From positions 46,025 through 110,024 of the forward strand of contig JAJDNC010000065.1 in NCBI GenBank assembly GCA_022340865.1: 64,000 nt of DNA, written 5' to 3'. A model generated the notes under the pieces. That model was not told where the DNA came from and did no database searches. It was given only the letters and a program-made list of their open reading frames with translations. The stretch is from Gemmatimonadota bacterium. Its GTDB lineage: Bacteria > Gemmatimonadota > Gemmatimonadetes > Longimicrobiales > Gaopeijiaceae. The first letter of the stretch is position 1. Each line of letters begins with the position of its first letter. Positions 60,734 to 64,000 of this stretch are shown piece by piece. Position numbers and translations under genes: made by a program.

Positions 60734-63348
60734 GGGCGCTCCTGACAGCCGTCCTCCTCACCACCGCCTGTGCCGCGCCGCATCCCGCCGTGGTGACCCG
60801 CGACCTGGACGCCGGATGGCAGCTCCAGCGCGTGGGCGACTCGAAGTGGATCCCGGCGCATGTCCCGGGCACGGTGCACACCGACCTGCTGGCCGCCGGG
60901 CTCATCCCGAACCCCTTCGTGGGCGAGCGGGAGGCGAGCCTGCAGTGGATCGAGGACGCCGATTGGACGTACCGGACGGTGATCCGCGCGGACCCCGCGC
61001 TCCTGGCGCAGGAGCACGTGGAGCTGGCCTTCGACGGGCTGGACACCTACGCCGACGTGCGCCTGAACGGGAAGACGATCCTCACCGCGGACAACATGTT
61101 CCGGCAGTGGCGCGTGGACGTGAAGCGCGACCTGCACGTCGGCGCGAACACGCTGGAGGTGCGCTTCGCCTCGCCCATCCGCTTGGGCAGACAGAAGGCC
61201 GCGGAGAGCCCCTGGCCCATCCCCCATCAGGAGCCGGACACGAAGAACACGCGGGCCTTCACCCGGAAGGCCGCCTACCAGTACGGCTGGGACTGGGGAC
61301 CGCGCTACGTCACCAGCGGGATCTGGATGCCCGTCCGGCTGGAGGCGTGGAGCGGGTCGCGGATCCGGAACGTGCGCGTGCGCACGGAGTCCATCTCGCC
61401 CCACGAGGCGCAGGTGCTCGTCGACGTGGAGGTGGCCTCGACGGCCGCCGGCGGGGTGCGTGTCGGCGCCCGCAGTCCCGACAGCGCCTTCGACCCGGTG
61501 CTCGTGGGTGCCGAGGTGCGTGCGGGCCTGGACACCGTGGAGCTCCGCGTGCGCATCCCCGACCCCGAGCTCTGGTGGCCCCGGGACCTGGGCAAGGCGC
61601 ACCTCTACGACATGGACGTGGACCTCACGCGCGAGAACCTCTGGGACCGTCGCCAGCTCCGCTTCGGGGTGCGCACCATCGCCCTGGACACGGCTGCGGA
61701 CCCAGCGGACAGCGTGGCCGCGGAGAAGGCGGAATCGGGCGTCGCCGACAGCGTCTCCAAGCACCCGGCACACTTCACCTTCGTGGTGAACGGCGTGCCC
61801 TTCTTCGCACGGGGGGCCGCCGTCGTGCCACCGGACCATTTCCTGCCCCAGGCGGACTCGGTGACCTACGCGCGCCTGCTGGGCGACGCCGCCGCGGCCA
61901 ACATGAACATGGTGCGGGTGTGGGGCGGCGGCGCCTACCTGCCCGACGTGTTCTACGACCTCGCCGACGAGATGGGCATCATGGTCTGGCAGGACTTCAT
62001 GTTCGCCAACGCCATGGTCCCCGGTGACTCCGCGTTCGACGCCTCCGTAACCGCGGAAGCGCACGACCAGGTGCGGCGGTTGCGGAACCACCCCAGCCTC
62101 GCCCTGTGGTGCGGTAACAACGAGATCGCCGAGGCCTGGGGGGCCTGGGGTTGGCAGGATGCGTACACGCCCGAGGTGCGTGCCCAGGTGGCCGCGGCGT
62201 ACACGCGGGTATTCCACGGCATCCTGCCCCGGGCGGTGCGCATGAACGACCCCTCGACGCCGTACTGGCCCGCGTCGCCTCCCGTCTCGTGGGGACGGCC
62301 CGAGGCCCTCATCCACGGAGACAGCCACTATTGGGCCGTCTGGCACGGGCGGCAGCCCTTCCGCGCGTATGCCGAGCACGTCCCTCGGTTCCGCAGCGAG
62401 TACGGCTTCCAGGCCCTGCCGGCTCCTGCGACCCTGGAGGCCTTCGACTCGGTGGCGCCGGCGAGCCTGGACGCGCCCGGGATGCAGGCGCACCAGAAGT
62501 TCGGCACCGGCCCGGACTACAACGGCTACACCATGATGCGCATGTACATGAGGCGCGAAGGGTGGCCGGACCCGCCGGACGACTCCGTGGATGCCTTCGG
62601 CTACGTGAGCCAGCTCCAGCAGGCGGCCGGCGTGGGCCTCGCCATGGAGGCGGATCGGCGCTCCTGGCCCCACAGCGGAGGCACGCTGTACTGGCAGCTC
62701 GACGACTCCTGGCCGGTGGTGTCGTGGTCCGGCCGCGACTACTTCGGCCGGTGGAAGGCCCTCCAGTACAAGGCGAGGCAGGTGTTCGCGCCGGTGGCGG
62801 TGCTGGCCGACAGGTGGGCGGACACCGTGCACGTGTGGGCTGTCGCGGACACCGGCCGCGTGGAGGGGATCCTCGAGGTGCGCACCGTGGACATGGACGG
62901 TGGCGCGCCACGGGTGCGGGCCACCATCCCCGTGACCCTCCGGGGGGGCGACGCGCCCCTCGTCTGGAAGTGGCCGATGGACTCCCTGCTGGCCGGCGCC
63001 TCTCCGAGGCGCACCGTCATCGAGGCGCGCCTGGTGAACGACAGCACGTCCATCGCCCGCGATCTGGCCTTCGGGGTGGTCCCCGACTCGCTGGAGCTTC
63101 CCGACCCCGGCGTGCGCGTCGTGTCCGCCCGACGCGACGGCGACGCCTGGCGGCTCACGCTCACGGCCGCGCGCTTCGCCTTCGGCGTGCGCGTCACGGT
63201 GGACGGCATGGGCGCCCGCTTCTCCGACGACTACTTCGACATGCTGCCCGGAGAGACGAAGACCGTGGTGGTCACGCCGGACCGCCCCGTCGACGACCTG
63301 ACCGGACGGTTGCAGATCCGGACGCTGGCGGGGGTGGTGCGGCACTGA
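60730..63348 (+). CDS. GH2 beta-mannosidase-like glycosidase
   Basis: The 872-residue protein has a short leader with a weak lipobox (TTAC) and a GH2 layout: sugar-binding domain (VPGTVHTDLLAAG, YRTVIRADPALL), immunoglobulin-like middle, and a TIM barrel with acid/base Glu in LWCGNNEIAEAW and nucleophile Glu in RSEYGFQALP. The N-terminal VPGTVHTDL and W-E-D-W pattern is that of beta-mannosidases rather than beta-galactosidases. With GH125 and GH92 it could finish mannan or N-glycan trimming by removing the beta-linked mannose. Confidence 0.9.
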   Translation: MRALLTAVLLTTACAAPHPAVVTRDLDAGWQLQRVGDSKWIPAHVPGTVHTDLLAAGLIPNPFVGEREASLQWIEDADWTYRTVIRADPALLAQEHVELAFDGLDTYADVRLNGKTILTADNMFRQWRVDVKRDLHVGANTLEVRFASPIRLGRQKAAESPWPIPHQEPDTKNTRAFTRKAAYQYGWDWGPRYVTSGIWMPVRLEAWSGSRIRNVRVRTESISPHEAQVLVDVEVASTAAGGVRVGARSPDSAFDPVLVGAEVRAGLDTVELRVRIPDPELWWPRDLGKAHLYDMDVDLTRENLWDRRQLRFGVRTIALDTAADPADSVAAEKAESGVADSVSKHPAHFTFVVNGVPFFARGAAVVPPDHFLPQADSVTYARLLGDAAAANMNMVRVWGGGAYLPDVFYDLADEMGIMVWQDFMFANAMVPGDSAFDASVTAEAHDQVRRLRNHPSLALWCGNNEIAEAWGAWGWQDAYTPEVRAQVAAAYTRVFHGILPRAVRMNDPSTPYWPASPPVSWGRPEALIHGDSHYWAVWHGRQPFRAYAEHVPRFRSEYGFQALPAPATLEAFDSVAPASLDAPGMQAHQKFGTGPDYNGYTMMRMYMRREGWPDPPDDSVDAFGYVSQLQQAAGVGLAMEADRRSWPHSGGTLYWQLDDSWPVVSWSGRDYFGRWKALQYKARQVFAPVAVLADRWADTVHVWAVADTGRVEGILEVRTVDMDGGAPRVRATIPVTLRGGDAPLVWKWPMDSLLAGASPRRTVIEARLVNDSTSIARDLAFGVVPDSLELPDPGVRVVSARRDGDAWRLTLTAARFAFGVRVTVDGMGARFSDDYFDMLPGETKTVVVTPDRPVDDLTGRLQIRTLAGVVRH

Positions 63349-63375
63349 GAGGCATGGGGGGCGAGCCGCAGGGGC

Positions 63376-63402
63376 AGCGACGAATCGACGTGCGCCCCTC
63401 GC
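63376..63402 (+). repeat. Partial intergenic repeat copy
   Basis: The 27 bases agcgacgaatcgacgtgcgc onwards repeat the first part of the copy at 63432 with about two or three differences. The piece lies between the beta-mannosidase stop and the full copy. Confidence 0.6.
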
Positions 63403-63431
63403 ACGGGTTCAGAGGCGGGGACGCGGGCCCC

Positions 63432-63533
63432 GAGCGAGGATTCGACGTGCGCCCCTGAGCGGCGGCCCGCAGGAGCTATGTGCCCGACGTCGCGTCGCTC
63501 TGAGCCCAGGACCTGCGTCACCGCCGCCGTCCT
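63432..63533 (+). repeat. Intergenic repeat copy 2 (about 100 bp)
   Basis: This copy aligns along its length with the minus strand of 33101-33202. It ends eight bases before the serpin stop and so fills the gap between two convergent genes, just as copy 1 follows the rho stop and faces a convergent gene. No coding frame is conserved between copies. Confidence 0.7.
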
Positions 63534-63541
63534 GGCGCGAC

Positions 63542-64000
63542 TCAGTCCGTCGGCGCCTGCACGATGAAGCCGTCGAAGAGCACGGTCCCCGAGAGCCGCT
63601 CGCGAATGGCGATGAAGAACGGTCGGTCGGCCTTCACCACCACCGGCCCCGCGGGCATGGACGTGACCCCCATCTCCACCGACGTCACCGCCGCGGCCTC
63701 CGTACCGGTCTCGTCCACCTTCAGGAACGTCTTCTGCTTCACCTTCTGGATGTAGAGCTGGACGGCCCGGGACATGGGTGTGAAGTCGGCCTTGTCCGGG
63801 TCGAAGGCGTCCACCATGCCCAGCGCCTCGAGGTCGCCGTTCAGGGTGCGCCCCCACTGGAGCTGGAAGCGCGGCAGGTGCACCTCGACCACCTGCTCGG
63901 ACCAGGTCTCGTCGGACGTGCCGGCGGTGTCGAGGAGGGCGCCCAGATCCGTGGCGACATCGTCCAGGGTGTAGCCTTCCCTGGGCACCGCCACGGTCAT
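63542..64000 (-). CDS. Serpin (serine-protease inhibitor), C-terminal part
   Basis: The 152 visible residues are the C-terminal third of a serpin; the frame continues past the right edge. Typical parts are VEVHLPRFQLQWGRTL, LGMVDAFDPDKADF, QKTFLKVDETGTEAAAVTS (hinge of the reactive loop) and the ending KADRPFFIAIRERLSGTVLF. The hinge is the small-residue type found in inhibitory serpins. By counting 17 residues from the hinge Glu, the scissile bond falls near Val-Thr/Ser, so chymotrypsin- or elastase-like targets are possible. It is rare in bacteria except in a few phyla. The codon at the edge is an internal ATG. Confidence 0.9.
   Translation of the reverse strand: MTVAVPREGYTLDDVATDLGALLDTAGTSDETWSEQVVEVHLPRFQLQWGRTLNGDLEALGMVDAFDPDKADFTPMSRAVQLYIQKVKQKTFLKVDETGTEAAAVTSVEMGVTSMPAGPVVVKADRPFFIAIRERLSGTVLFDGFIVQAPTD

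Noticed and set aside
58421..63345. Two long minus-strand frames (718 and 941 codons)
   Set aside because: Both are antisense shadows of the GH92 and GH2 genes, caused by high GC content at third positions.

Overview
The window looks like chromosomal DNA of a Gram-negative, GC-rich bacterium, most likely a Gemmatimonadota member. Pointers are serine/threonine kinases with the lineage-typical 'DDLKHHRQVAIKVL' stretch, TolB-like/TPR proteins, an ADOP-type permease with a PadR regulator, six-bladed-propeller lipoproteins, an M1 peptidase with a long C-terminal part, an LPS heptose epimerase, an Mla-type lipid transporter and an outer-membrane porin. This assignment is inference from gene content. 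No rRNA, tRNA, CRISPR array, insertion sequence, integrase or phage gene was seen.

Layout. 1-1630: start of an unknown gene and a transglutaminase-like protein (minus). 2079-7724: a promoter and two tandem membrane kinases, one ending in a beta-propeller and one in PEGA-like, formylglycine-enzyme-like and alpha/beta-hydrolase domains. 8010-14887: a long minus-strand run (macro-domain protein, TPR protein with a 78-bp repeat, CutA, acyl-CoA synthetase, OsmC, TPR, zinc-ribbon protein, QueD, FolE) with two gene remnants around folE. 15089-19143: a zinc-uptake locus (small His-containing protein, porin, ZnuA-like and ZnuB-like proteins) driven from a near-leaderless promoter, with no ATPase gene. 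19168-30859: endonuclease IV, a hypothetical protein, a carboxypeptidase-regulatory-domain protein, fumarase, ClC transporter, SDR, thioredoxin reductase, a ferredoxin-NADP reductase remnant, Nudix hydrolase and mlaEFD. 30967-34525: a hypothetical protein, rho with a long C-rich leader, an intergenic repeat, a phosphoribosyltransferase and a hypothetical protein. 34635-46542: M1 peptidase, DAK2-DegV fusion, MshEN-receiver protein, TolB/TPR protein, VirJ-like hydrolase, ADOP permease and PadR with its operator. 46601-56492: asparaginase-like protein, propeller lipoprotein, aldehyde dehydrogenase, prolyl aminopeptidase, thioesterase, thyX, hldD, ArsR with a perfect 24-bp palindrome, and an S9 peptidase. 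56820-63348: a three-gene mannosidase operon (GH125-GH92-GH2). 63349-64000: a second copy of the intergenic repeat and the 3' part of a serpin gene.

How the genes fit together. The mannosidases form a chemically coherent set that could trim alpha-1,6-, alpha-1,2/1,3- and beta-linked mannose from mannans or N-glycans. The zinc locus links an outer-membrane pore with a periplasmic binding protein and inner-membrane permease, but must borrow an ATPase from elsewhere. folE and queD supply pterin or 7-deazaguanine precursors. mlaEFD, hldD and the porin belong to outer-membrane upkeep.

The most unusual features are the kinase/FGE/hydrolase fusion; three gene remnants (an SDR mini-ORF still coupled to both neighbours, a ferredoxin-NADP reductase reduced to its two ends, and a 6-pyruvoyl-tetrahydropterin-synthase tail); an intergenic repeat of about 100 bp present in two places 30 kb apart; a rut-like C-rich segment in the rho leader; and two genes whose Shine-Dalgarno regions are tandemly duplicated. 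Start codons were chosen by eye from ribosome-binding sites and overlaps, so some may be off by a few codons.
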